Assembly (NCBI RefSeq): GCF_044962685.1
Contig: NZ_JBBKTX010000012.1
Span: 1 to 64,000, forward strand
Direction of reading: 5' to 3'
Length of the DNA stretch: 64,000 bases
Source of the DNA: Oceanobacter antarcticus
GTDB taxonomy: Bacteria; Pseudomonadota; Gammaproteobacteria; Pseudomonadales; Oceanobacteraceae
Shown: positions 51,424 through 59,804 of the stretch, in pieces
Layout: the number at the start of each line of letters is the position of its first letter
How positions within the stretch are numbered: position 1 is the stretch's first letter
Made by a program: the position numbers and the translations under genes
The notes under the pieces: model-generated
The model's input: the letters and a program-made list of their open reading frames with translations, nothing else
Told to the model about the DNA's origin: nothing
The model's database searches: none

Positions 51424-52272
51424 ATGGAAATTATCTGGCTGTTTACTCTGGTTCTGGCGTTTGGACTGTGTGTTGTTCCGGTTATGGCGTCTGGTGATCA
51501 TTCCCCCCCTTTGATGCTGGCAAAAGTCTGGCGTGAGTCCCTTGACCCGTCGGCTTATCTGGTTAGCGAAAAACTGGATGGTGTTCGTGCCTACTGGAAT
51601 GGCAAGCAGCTGCTTAGTCGCAGTGGTTTGCAGATTCATGCACCGGCCTGGTTTCTGGCGCAACTGCCGGAGTTGCCCCTGGATGGCGAACTGTGGGCAG
51701 GGCGCGGTTCTTTTGAACGGGTCAGTCTGTTGGTTCGTGCGATCAAACCGCAGGATGAGGCCTGGCAGGGAGTACGCTTTATGGCGTTTGACGTACCTGA
51801 CAGTCCGGTGACGTTTACGGATCGTTACTGGTTACTCAAAACCCTGGTAGAGGAGCTGAATTCCCCCTGTATCGATGTGGTCAGGCAGGAAACGGTGAAT
51901 GATCAGGCCGCCTTGTTGGCCAGACTCGACAGTGTGCTGGCTGAGGGCGGGGAAGGCTTGATGCTCAAGCGTCGCCAATCGCTTTATCAGGCCCGGCGGA
52001 GCGACGATTTGCTTAAATACAAACCCTTACAGGATGCGGAAGGTACTGTGATCGGCTACGTGCCGGGCAAGGGTAAATACCTGGGTATGACCGGTGCACT
52101 GCGGGTATTGACTGACGATGGTCGAGAAATTCGTCTTGGCTCCGGCCTGACGGATGCGTTACGCAAGAATCCTCCTCCCCGAGGAGGCCGGGTTAGCTAT
52201 GCCTTTAACGGTTATACCGCCCATGGGCTACCACGCTTTGCCCGCTTTGTTCGGGTGCGTCCAGAGGAATAA
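51424..52272 (+). CDS. ligE: LigE-type ATP-dependent DNA ligase with signal peptide
   Basis: A 282-residue minimal ATP-dependent ligase. Residues 1-22 (IIWLFTLVLAFGLCVVPVMA) are an export signal. The catalytic Lys50 is in SEKLDGVRAYW (motif I, KxDG); LPLDGELWAGRG, GEGLMLKRR and LLKYKP are motifs III-V. It lacks large extra domains. LigE-type enzymes are predicted to work in the periplasm, perhaps on incoming or extracellular DNA. The recJ gene begins 48 bases downstream, so they may be co-transcribed. Confidence 0.92.
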   Translation: MEIIWLFTLVLAFGLCVVPVMASGDHSPPLMLAKVWRESLDPSAYLVSEKLDGVRAYWNGKQLLSRSGLQIHAPAWFLAQLPELPLDGELWAGRGSFERVSLLVRAIKPQDEAWQGVRFMAFDVPDSPVTFTDRYWLLKTLVEELNSPCIDVVRQETVNDQAALLARLDSVLAEGGEGLMLKRRQSLYQARRSDDLLKYKPLQDAEGTVIGYVPGKGKYLGMTGALRVLTDDGREIRLGSGLTDALRKNPPPRGGRVSYAFNGYTAHGLPRFARFVRVRPEE

Positions 52273-52320
52273 GTGCGGAGCCGATGGTGGTAGACTGACG
52301 AATTTAACGATGAGCAGTTT

Positions 52321-54048
52321 ATGGTTCGAATCGTACAGCGGGTGTCGCCAGCCGCATGGCAAGCAGGGCCGTCAGAGCAAATATCACCTGTATTGCAGCG
52401 GGTATATGCTGCCCGAGGGGTAACAACAGCCGAGCAAACGCGGTTGTCGCTGCAGCAGTTGTTGCCCTATCACTCAATGAAAGGGGTGCAGCAGGCGGTG
52501 AATTTGCTGGTGCAGGTTGTTCAGCAGAATCAGCGCTTACTGATTGTTGGCGATTTTGATGTTGATGGCGCGACCAGCACGGCGCTGGCGATTCGCGCCC
52601 TGCGCTTGATGGGAGCCACCTCGATTGACTATCTGGTTCCCAACCGCTTTGATTTTGGCTACGGCCTGACACCGGAGTTGGTGGAGGTCGCGGTTAGCAG
52701 ACGTCCGGATTTGATCATGACCGTCGATAATGGCATTGCTGCCATGGCGGGAGTGGCAGCGGCAGCGGCAAAAGGTATTCCGGTGCTGGTAACCGATCAC
52801 CATTTACCCGCCGAGCAGCTGCCGAATGCGGCGGCGATTGTGAATCCGAACCAGCCCGGTTGCGCATTCCCCAGCAAGGCTGCCTGCGGGTGTACGGTTG
52901 TTTTTTATCTGATGCTGGCACTCAAGGCGCGGTTGCTGGAGGTCGGCTATTTTACCTCGGCTGCGATCGCAGCGCCGAACCTGGTTGAGTTACTCGATCT
53001 GGTGGCGTTGGCAACGGTCGCCGATGTGGTGCCACTGGATTTTAATAACCGGATTCTGGTTGAGCAGGGCTTGCGGCGTATTCGTGCCGGGCGCACGGTA
53101 GCGGGTATTCAGGCGTTGTTACAAGTGGCAGGGAAAACCTCGACCCGTGTGGTATCGGCCGATTTTGGTTTCGCTGTTGGCCCGCGCTTGAATGCTGCCG
53201 GGCGTCTCGATGATATGGCGTTGGGCATTGAGTGCTTGCTGTGTGATGACCCGGCGCTGGCATTACAAATGGCGCTGCAGCTGGATGAACTGAATCGCGA
53301 CCGGCGTCAGATTGAAGCAGCGATGGCCGCTGATGCCGAACGTTTTCTGGCAGTATTGGATACGGGTCAGGCGTTCCCCGCCGGAGTGTGTCTGTTTCAC
53401 CGGGACTGGCATCAGGGTGTGATCGGAATATTGGCGTCGCGGGTGAAAGAGAAAATACATCGCCCGGTGATTGCTTTTGCATTGTCCGATACGGGCGAAT
53501 TAAAAGGCTCGGCGCGTTCAATTGCCGGGTTGCATATGCGTGACGCGCTGGATCTGTTGCACAAACGCCATCCGCAGTTAATGGTCAAGTTCGGTGGTCA
53601 CGCCATGGCAGCGGGGCTGACACTGGTAGCCGGTGGTTTTGACGCCTTTGTTCAGGCATTTGCCGATATTTGCCAGCAGTTACTCGGCGCAGAAGATCTG
53701 GCTGAACGTACCGATGTGGATGGCGAGCTGGAAGCCACCGATTTTACTCTGGAGCTGGCGGAACAGTTACGCTGGGCCGGGCCATGGGGGCAGGGATTTC
53801 CTCCCCCTGGTTTTAGCGGCCGGTTCTGTGTGCTGCAACAGCGAATTGTCGGTGACAAACATCTCAAAATGCTGGTGCAGCCCGAGAGCGGCGGTGCATT
53901 ACTGGATGCGATTTGCTTTAATGTTGACCTCGGGCAGTGGCCATCATCGGCTGCTCAGGTGGATATGGTTTATCAGTTGGATGTGAATGAGTTTCGCGGG
54001 CGGCAGAGTGTACAGTTGCTGGTGAGTCATTTGTCAGCGGTTGTGTGA
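52321..54048 (+). CDS. recJ: Single-strand DNA exonuclease RecJ
   Basis: A 575-residue 5'-3' single-strand-specific exonuclease of the DHH family. Metal-binding motifs are visible in order: LLIVGDFDVDGATSTALA, LIMTVDNGIA, VTDHHLP, then GRLDDM, and the DHHA1 part with KFGGHAMAAGLTL. Length is normal. It acts in mismatch and recombination repair. It follows ligE closely on the same strand. The ATG at 52321 lacks a strong Shine-Dalgarno sequence. Confidence 0.95.
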   Translation: MVRIVQRVSPAAWQAGPSEQISPVLQRVYAARGVTTAEQTRLSLQQLLPYHSMKGVQQAVNLLVQVVQQNQRLLIVGDFDVDGATSTALAIRALRLMGATSIDYLVPNRFDFGYGLTPELVEVAVSRRPDLIMTVDNGIAAMAGVAAAAAKGIPVLVTDHHLPAEQLPNAAAIVNPNQPGCAFPSKAACGCTVVFYLMLALKARLLEVGYFTSAAIAAPNLVELLDLVALATVADVVPLDFNNRILVEQGLRRIRAGRTVAGIQALLQVAGKTSTRVVSADFGFAVGPRLNAAGRLDDMALGIECLLCDDPALALQMALQLDELNRDRRQIEAAMAADAERFLAVLDTGQAFPAGVCLFHRDWHQGVIGILASRVKEKIHRPVIAFALSDTGELKGSARSIAGLHMRDALDLLHKRHPQLMVKFGGHAMAAGLTLVAGGFDAFVQAFADICQQLLGAEDLAERTDVDGELEATDFTLELAEQLRWAGPWGQGFPPPGFSGRFCVLQQRIVGDKHLKMLVQPESGGALLDAICFNVDLGQWPSSAAQVDMVYQLDVNEFRGRQSVQLLVSHLSAVV

Positions 54049-54101
54049 ATCCGTGAACGGATAAGGAATGTTTCCGCTTTATAACGGCAAGGAGGGCCAG
54101 G

Positions 54102-54620
54102 ATGGCTCCAGACAACAAATGTATATCAGCCGATACCGAATGCCCGGTGCCAGATCCAGATAAAGATGGTTATCAGTGGTCTTTGTATCACCTGGCACTG
54201 GCGTTATTACTGTTGATTGTGCTGGCTTGGGGCGGCAACACCCAGGCGGAAATCTATCAGTGGCGTGATGACAATGGGCGTCTGCATTTCTCTGATGAAC
54301 CGCCCCCCAGCGCAGGTATTGACGCCAGCAAGGTTGAACTGCAACCCATATCGGAATACACCAGTGCACCGGAGCACAAGCAGGGTTTGTCATCCTCCTC
54401 TTCCAGCTCGACATCGTCTGGATCCGCGTCAAAAGCAGCTCGGGCTGCCCGTGTAGCAGCGGAGCAAAAACGCAAGGCATTACAACAGCAACGTTGCGAC
54501 AAGTACCGCCGTCTTTACCGGAATACGAGTAAATCCCTTACCTCTGATATCAACTATGCCGTTAAAAAGCGCGATAAAAAAAATACCTATCGCGACAAGA
54601 TCAGGGAATATTGCCATTAA
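54102..54620 (+). CDS. DUF4124-domain envelope protein
   Basis: A 172-residue protein. A single hydrophobic segment (about 28-49, YHLALALLLLIVLAWGG) acts as export signal or anchor after a charged 27-residue N-terminus. The DUF4124 motif EIYQWRDDNGRLHFSDEPP follows at 50-68. The rest is a Ser-rich linker and a basic helical tail. Such proteins are widespread and of unknown function. AAGGAGGGCCAGG is a strong ribosome-binding site. Confidence 0.85.
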   Translation: MAPDNKCISADTECPVPDPDKDGYQWSLYHLALALLLLIVLAWGGNTQAEIYQWRDDNGRLHFSDEPPPSAGIDASKVELQPISEYTSAPEHKQGLSSSSSSSTSSGSASKAARAARVAAEQKRKALQQQRCDKYRRLYRNTSKSLTSDINYAVKKRDKKNTYRDKIREYCH

Positions 54621-54865
54621 ACCGGGCTATTCAGAGTGAATCGGGATGAGAATATTGTCGCTATCAAGAACTATTGCTCTGATACCAACAATTCATTCCG
54701 TTTGCATGCCCTAGTCATTTCATCCGGGCTACACCAGAATGCTGCAATTCAGAAAATATATCTGTGCTAACCAGCGGTTGGGTTGCGCATCCGGCTTGAT
54801 TCAGAGCCTTGTGGATGATCAACCAGCACTGGCAAGCATCGGTTTCGCTTATACAAGAGGACAGT

Positions 54866-56008
54866 ATGAGAAGACATCAGGCAGGTTCGGGTTACCTCAA
54901 ACTCCCGCTTTTGGCCGCATTGGTTTTAACCCTCAGTGCCTGTCAGGAAGAAGAGCAGCAGGCGGCATCGGCGGCTAAGCAAATGCCACCCACCGGGGTG
55001 GACGTCGTTCAGCTTGCACCACAGTCATTTGAACTGGCCGATACCTTGGCCGGGCGAGTAACTGCCTATCGGGTCGCTGAAATACGCCCTCAGGTAACCG
55101 GTATTATTCTCAAGCGCTTTTTTAATGAAGGTGCCAAGGTCAAGGCGGGTGACAAGCTTTACCAGATTGACTCAACTCTTTATGAAGCCGAACTATCCAG
55201 TGCGCGCGCGCAATTGGCGGTGGCGGAAGCCAATGCTTACAGTGCACGACTGAAAGCAGAGCGCTACAAGGAATTGTCCCGTACTTCTGCCATCAGCCGT
55301 CAGGATGTGGATGACTCACAGGCGAGCTGGAAGCAGTCCGAAGCGCAGATCAAACTGGCTGAAGCGGCCGTTCGCAGTGCTGAAATCAACCTGGGTTATA
55401 CCAAAATTACCGCTCCGATTTCCGGTGTGATTTCGCGCTCCAGTATTACCGAAGGCGCGTTGGTTTCTGCTCAGCAAGAAGGGGCATTGACGGTGATTCG
55501 CCAGATTTCTCCGATTTATGTCGACGTTCAAAGCCCGGCCGTCAAGGTTATGGGTATGAAGTCTTCGGCATCGTCACTGGACGTCTCCTTGGCGTTGCAG
55601 GATGGATCGACCTATAGCGAAACCGGCAAAATCCAGTTTACCGATGTAGGCGTTGACCAGGGTACCGGCACAGTGAACATTCGTACCCTGTTCGATAACA
55701 AGAACGGATTGTTATTACCTGGCATGTTTGTACGGGCCAATATCGCTCACGATCGGGTCGAAAATGCTATTTTGGTGCCGCAAAAAGCGGTATCCCGCAA
55801 TCCAGACAGCACCACAACCGTGATGGTGGTTGGAGCAGACAATGTGGTACAGCCGCGTCCGGTGGTCGTCACCCGTGCGGTAGGCGATCAGTGGTTGGTC
55901 AGTTCCGGTTTGCAGGTTGGTGAACAGGTTGTCGTTGCCGGATTACAGAAGATTCAGGCAGGTGCAACCGTTGCCCCGCATCTCATTAATGTCTCGGCAG
56001 AGCAATAA
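54866..56008 (+). CDS. acrA: RND periplasmic adaptor lipoprotein (AcrA/MexA type)
   Basis: A 380-residue membrane-fusion protein. The lipoprotein signal LTLSACQ fixes the lipidated Cys at about residue 28. Domains in order: barrel-sandwich halves (YRVAEIRPQVTGIILKRFFNEGAKVKAGD and NLGYTKITAPISGVISRS), a helical hairpin between, a beta-barrel and a membrane-proximal part. The ATG at 54866 follows AAGAGGAC; the frame extends 19 codons further but without a signal. It is 13 bases before the pump gene. Confidence 0.92.
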   Translation: MRRHQAGSGYLKLPLLAALVLTLSACQEEEQQAASAAKQMPPTGVDVVQLAPQSFELADTLAGRVTAYRVAEIRPQVTGIILKRFFNEGAKVKAGDKLYQIDSTLYEAELSSARAQLAVAEANAYSARLKAERYKELSRTSAISRQDVDDSQASWKQSEAQIKLAEAAVRSAEINLGYTKITAPISGVISRSSITEGALVSAQQEGALTVIRQISPIYVDVQSPAVKVMGMKSSASSLDVSLALQDGSTYSETGKIQFTDVGVDQGTGTVNIRTLFDNKNGLLLPGMFVRANIAHDRVENAILVPQKAVSRNPDSTTTVMVVGADNVVQPRPVVVTRAVGDQWLVSSGLQVGEQVVVAGLQKIQAGATVAPHLINVSAEQ

Positions 56009-56021
56009 GGAGTAGCGGATT

Positions 56022-59000
56022 ATGGCCCGATTTTTTATCGACAGGCCCATCTTTGCCTGGGTACTTGCCATCATGATTATGGTGGCGGGTGGACTGGCAG
56101 TGGTGAACCTGCCCATCCAGCAATACCCGACCATTGCGCCGCCGTCGGTCAGTATTGAAGCAACCTATCCTGGTGCCTCGGCGCAGACGCTGGAAGACAG
56201 TGTTACCCAGGTGATTGAACAGAATATGACCGGGCTGGATGGTTTGCTGTACATGTCGTCCAACAGTAGCAGTTCTGGTCGTGCGACCATTACGCTGACG
56301 TTTGCGGCGGGTATGGATCCAGATATTGCCCAGGTTCAGGTGCAGAACAAGTTATCGCAAGCCGAACCGCTGTTGCCAGAAGAAGTGCAGCGCCAGGGTG
56401 TTGCGGTGAGCAAGGGCCGTACCGGCTTTCTGATGGTGATTGGTTTGGTGTCCAGTGATGGAACCCTGACCAAAAGCGATCTGGCGGACTACGGTATTGC
56501 CCAATTGAAAGACCCGCTGTCTCGGGTTCAAGGTGTTGGTGGCATCACCGTCTTTGGTGCCCAGTACTCCATGCGTATCTGGCTGCAGCCTGAAAAACTG
56601 ACGGCTTATGGTCTGACTCCGCTGGAAGTACGCCAGGCGGTATCCGAGCAGAATAGCCAGTTTCCAGCCGGTGAACTGGGTGGCTTGCCTGCTGTTGCCA
56701 ACCAGCAGATGAATGCTTCCATCATTGCCCAGACGCGTATGGAAAGCGTGGAAGAGTTTGAAAATATTCTGATCAAGGTGAATCAGGATGGCTCCCAGAT
56801 ACGCGTCAAAGACATCGCCAAGGTTGAGCTGGGGGCTGAAAGCTATTCTGTCGACAGTCGCTACAATGGCAAGCCGGCAACCGGTCTGGGGATTCAGCTG
56901 GCCAGTGGTGCCAATGCACTGGATACCGCAGCAGCGGTACGCAAGCGACTGGCCGAACTGCAGCCTTTCTTCCCCCAGGGACTGGAGATTGTTTACCCGT
57001 ACGACACCACGCCATTTGTGAAACTATCGATTGAAGAAGTTGCCCACACCCTGGTGGAAGCCATCGTACTGGTGTTCCTGGTGATGTTCCTGTTTCTGGG
57101 GAAATTCCGTGCCACGCTGATTCCAACCATTGCCGTACCTGTGGTACTGCTGGGTACGTTTGGCATCATGGCAATTGCGGGGTACAGCATTAATACGCTG
57201 ACCATGTTCGGTCTGGTGCTGGCTATTGGCTTGCTGGTGGATGACGCCATCGTGGTGGTCGAAAACGTCGAGCGGGTGATGGAAGAAGAAGGCTTGTCGC
57301 CGAGGGAAGCGACCAAACGCTCGATGCGGCAGATTACCAATGCCCTGATCGGTATTGCATTGGTGTTGTCGGCGGTATTTGTCCCTATGGCCTTTATGTC
57401 CGGTTCAACCGGGGCTATTTATCGCCAGTTTTCGTTAACCATTGTATCGGCGATGGCGTTATCGGTGTTTGTGGCCCTGACGTTAACTCCGGCATTATGC
57501 GCTACCTTATTGCGACCCCATAAACATGGGCATGGTGAATCCGGTTTCTTTGGCCTGTTTAACCGCTTGTTCGGCAAGGCGACGGATAAATACGAAGGCG
57601 GCGTTTCGAGAACCCTGCGTAGCCCGATTCGTATGGTGCTGGTGTATGGCGGCTTGCTGGTGGTTATGGCGGTACTGTATGTGCGTTTGCCAGCGTCGTT
57701 CCTGCCGGAAGAAGATCAGGGCGTGTTGCTGAACCTGGCGATGCTACCGGCTGGTGCCACGATGGAACGCAACTATGAAGTGATGGATAAGCTTACCGAG
57801 CACTACATGAACGAACCCTCGGTTGCTTCCGTGTTTACCGTCTCCGGCTTCAGCTTCACCGGCCAGGGCCAGAACCAGGGCTTGGCGTTTGTTAGCCTGA
57901 AACCATGGGGTGAGCGTCAATCACCTGATCAGTCGGTTGGTGCCATTATTGGTCGCGCCTGGGGTGCCTTGAGTCAGGTGAAAGATGCGGTGATTTATCC
58001 CATTAACCTGCCGCCGATCATCGAATTGGGTACGGCAACCGGTTTCAACGTCATGCTGCAGGATCGTGGCAATATTGGCCATGACAAGCTGGTTCAAGCC
58101 CGCAATATGTTGCTGGGGATGGCGGCGCAAGATCCGCGTTTGGTACGTGTACGGCCGAATGGCATGGAAGATGTGCCGGTGTTCCGTATTGATATCGACT
58201 ATGAAAAAGTTAAAACCCTGGGGCTGAGCGTCAGTGATGTGAACAGTACGCTCAGCACCGCTTGGGGGTCGGCGTATGTTAACGACTTCCTGGATCGGGG
58301 CCGGGTGAAAAAGGTTTACATCCAGGCGGATGCTCCGGCACGTATGTTACCGGGCGACCTGAACAAGTGGTACGTCCGTAATAACGCAGGTGAAATGGTA
58401 CCCTTCAGCTCATTCGCAACCACTCACTGGGAGTACGGCTCGCCGCGTCTGGAACGTTACAACGGCGTGCCTGCCGTCAATATTCAGGGTGAGTCGGCAC
58501 CGGGTATGAGTACCGGTGATGCGATGATAGCGATTGAAGAGATTGTCGCCAAGTTGCCTCCGGGTGTGGGTATTGAGTGGACCGGCATGTCCTATCAGGA
58601 GCGTATGGCAGGGTCGCAGGCTCCGATGCTGTATGCGCTGTCACTGCTGGTGGTGTTCCTCTGCCTGGCGGCTCTGTACGAAAGCTGGTCTGTTCCCTTT
58701 GCGGTCATTCTGGTCGTCCCTCTGGGGGTGTTGGGTGCATTGCTGGCAACGTACAGCCGGGATCTGGCCAATGACGTGTACTTCCAGGTCGGCTTGCTGA
58801 CGACCATTGGCCTGTCGGCCAAGAATGCCATTCTGATTGTGGAGTTTGCCAAGGCGCTGCATGAAGAAGGAAAACCGCTGGTTGCCGCAGCGATAGAAGC
58901 AGCACGCTTGCGTTTACGTCCGATTATTATGACCTCAATGGCATTCATACTGGGGGTATTGCCACTGGCAATCAGTACGGGTGCCGGAGCGGCGAGCCGT

Positions 59001-59132
59001 CAGGCAATTGGTACCGGCGTGATTGGTGGCATGCTCAGTGCCACCTTCCTGGCGATCTTCTTTGTACCGGTCTTTTACGTACTGGTGATCAAGTTGACCG
59101 AATGGCTGGGTGGTAACAAGAAAACCACCTGA
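56022..59132 (+). CDS. acrB: RND multidrug efflux pump (AcrB/MexB type)
   Basis: A 1036-residue HAE1-type proton-driven pump for drugs and other hydrophobic compounds. MARFFIDRPIFAWVLAIMIM is the typical start. Helix 4 has GLVLAIGLLVDDAIVVVENVERVM with the two proton-relay Asp residues. PASFLPEEDQG, GQNQGLAFVSLKPW and FQVGLLTTIGLSAKNAILIVEFAK (with the key Lys) are also diagnostic. The operon has adaptor and pump but no outer-membrane channel; a TolC elsewhere is presumably used. No regulator gene adjoins it. Confidence 0.95.
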   Translation: MARFFIDRPIFAWVLAIMIMVAGGLAVVNLPIQQYPTIAPPSVSIEATYPGASAQTLEDSVTQVIEQNMTGLDGLLYMSSNSSSSGRATITLTFAAGMDPDIAQVQVQNKLSQAEPLLPEEVQRQGVAVSKGRTGFLMVIGLVSSDGTLTKSDLADYGIAQLKDPLSRVQGVGGITVFGAQYSMRIWLQPEKLTAYGLTPLEVRQAVSEQNSQFPAGELGGLPAVANQQMNASIIAQTRMESVEEFENILIKVNQDGSQIRVKDIAKVELGAESYSVDSRYNGKPATGLGIQLASGANALDTAAAVRKRLAELQPFFPQGLEIVYPYDTTPFVKLSIEEVAHTLVEAIVLVFLVMFLFLGKFRATLIPTIAVPVVLLGTFGIMAIAGYSINTLTMFGLVLAIGLLVDDAIVVVENVERVMEEEGLSPREATKRSMRQITNALIGIALVLSAVFVPMAFMSGSTGAIYRQFSLTIVSAMALSVFVALTLTPALCATLLRPHKHGHGESGFFGLFNRLFGKATDKYEGGVSRTLRSPIRMVLVYGGLLVVMAVLYVRLPASFLPEEDQGVLLNLAMLPAGATMERNYEVMDKLTEHYMNEPSVASVFTVSGFSFTGQGQNQGLAFVSLKPWGERQSPDQSVGAIIGRAWGALSQVKDAVIYPINLPPIIELGTATGFNVMLQDRGNIGHDKLVQARNMLLGMAAQDPRLVRVRPNGMEDVPVFRIDIDYEKVKTLGLSVSDVNSTLSTAWGSAYVNDFLDRGRVKKVYIQADAPARMLPGDLNKWYVRNNAGEMVPFSSFATTHWEYGSPRLERYNGVPAVNIQGESAPGMSTGDAMIAIEEIVAKLPPGVGIEWTGMSYQERMAGSQAPMLYALSLLVVFLCLAALYESWSVPFAVILVVPLGVLGALLATYSRDLANDVYFQVGLLTTIGLSAKNAILIVEFAKALHEEGKPLVAAAIEAARLRLRPIIMTSMAFILGVLPLAISTGAGAASRQAIGTGVIGGMLSATFLAIFFVPVFYVLVIKLTEWLGGNKKTT

Positions 59133-59189
59133 TCCTGTGCTGTAACATGTCTTATAGCCTGTAACTACCTGTCAACAGGCAACCCCGGA

Positions 59190-59224
59190 ACCGGGCGGTG
59201 GATTTATCCTCCGCCCGGTTTTAT
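59190..59224 (+). terminator. Terminator after the acrAB-type operon
   Basis: Arms of about 14 bases (59190-59203 ACCGGGCGGTGGAT; 59207-59220 ATCCTCCGCCCGGT shape) with one mismatch and a very short loop run into TTTT. Lies 57 bases after the pump stop. Confidence 0.85.
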
Positions 59225-59292
59225 ATTGGCGCAGCAATACGCGCACCTCTCTTTCCTGTATCTGTACCCGCACATGCTGCAAGGAACTGCTT

Positions 59293-59799
59293 ATGTTGAG
59301 TATGTTGGCCAATCTGCTGAAAGCTCTGAATTCAGAAACCGCCCCCTGGCAAATTTCTCTGGCGCTTTGTCTGTCATTACCTGTAGCGCTGACCCCCTTC
59401 TGGGGACTGCATAATTTGCTGATTTTATTACTGGTGTTACTGATTCGTACCAATATCGCCAGTTTCCTGTTTGGCCTGGCGCTGTTCTCTTTATTGGCCA
59501 TGCTGATCGATCCGCTGTCGGTGCGGCTGGGTGAGAGTTTGCTGGCCAATCCGGCGCTGATTGACACCTGGACGTCACTCTACCAGAGCGACTTCTGGCG
59601 TCTGATGGGCTTTAACCATACCCTCACCCTGGGCGGATTTGTTATTGCACTGGTGAGCATGGCCCCGCTGTTTGCGGTGATGCAGGTATTGATCAAACAG
59701 TACCGCAGCAAGGTGATGGCCTGGGTTAACAAACTCAAAATCGTGCAGGCGCTGAAAGCGTCGAAGTTTTATTCCATCTACCAGTCAGTGGCGGGGTAA
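59293..59799 (+). CDS. TIGR03546-family membrane protein
   Basis: A 168-residue inner-membrane protein with three or four hydrophobic helices. It begins LLKALNSETAPWQISLALCLSLPVALTPFWGLHNLLILLLVLLIRTN, which I recognise as the TIGR03546 pattern, distantly like DUF2062. AAGGAACTGCTT is the ribosome-binding site. In gammaproteobacteria it occurs with the TIGR03545 gene, as here (5 bases apart). The function of the pair is unknown. Confidence 0.82.
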   Translation: MLSMLANLLKALNSETAPWQISLALCLSLPVALTPFWGLHNLLILLLVLLIRTNIASFLFGLALFSLLAMLIDPLSVRLGESLLANPALIDTWTSLYQSDFWRLMGFNHTLTLGGFVIALVSMAPLFAVMQVLIKQYRSKVMAWVNKLKIVQALKASKFYSIYQSVAG

Positions 59800-59804
59800 C
59801 GGAC

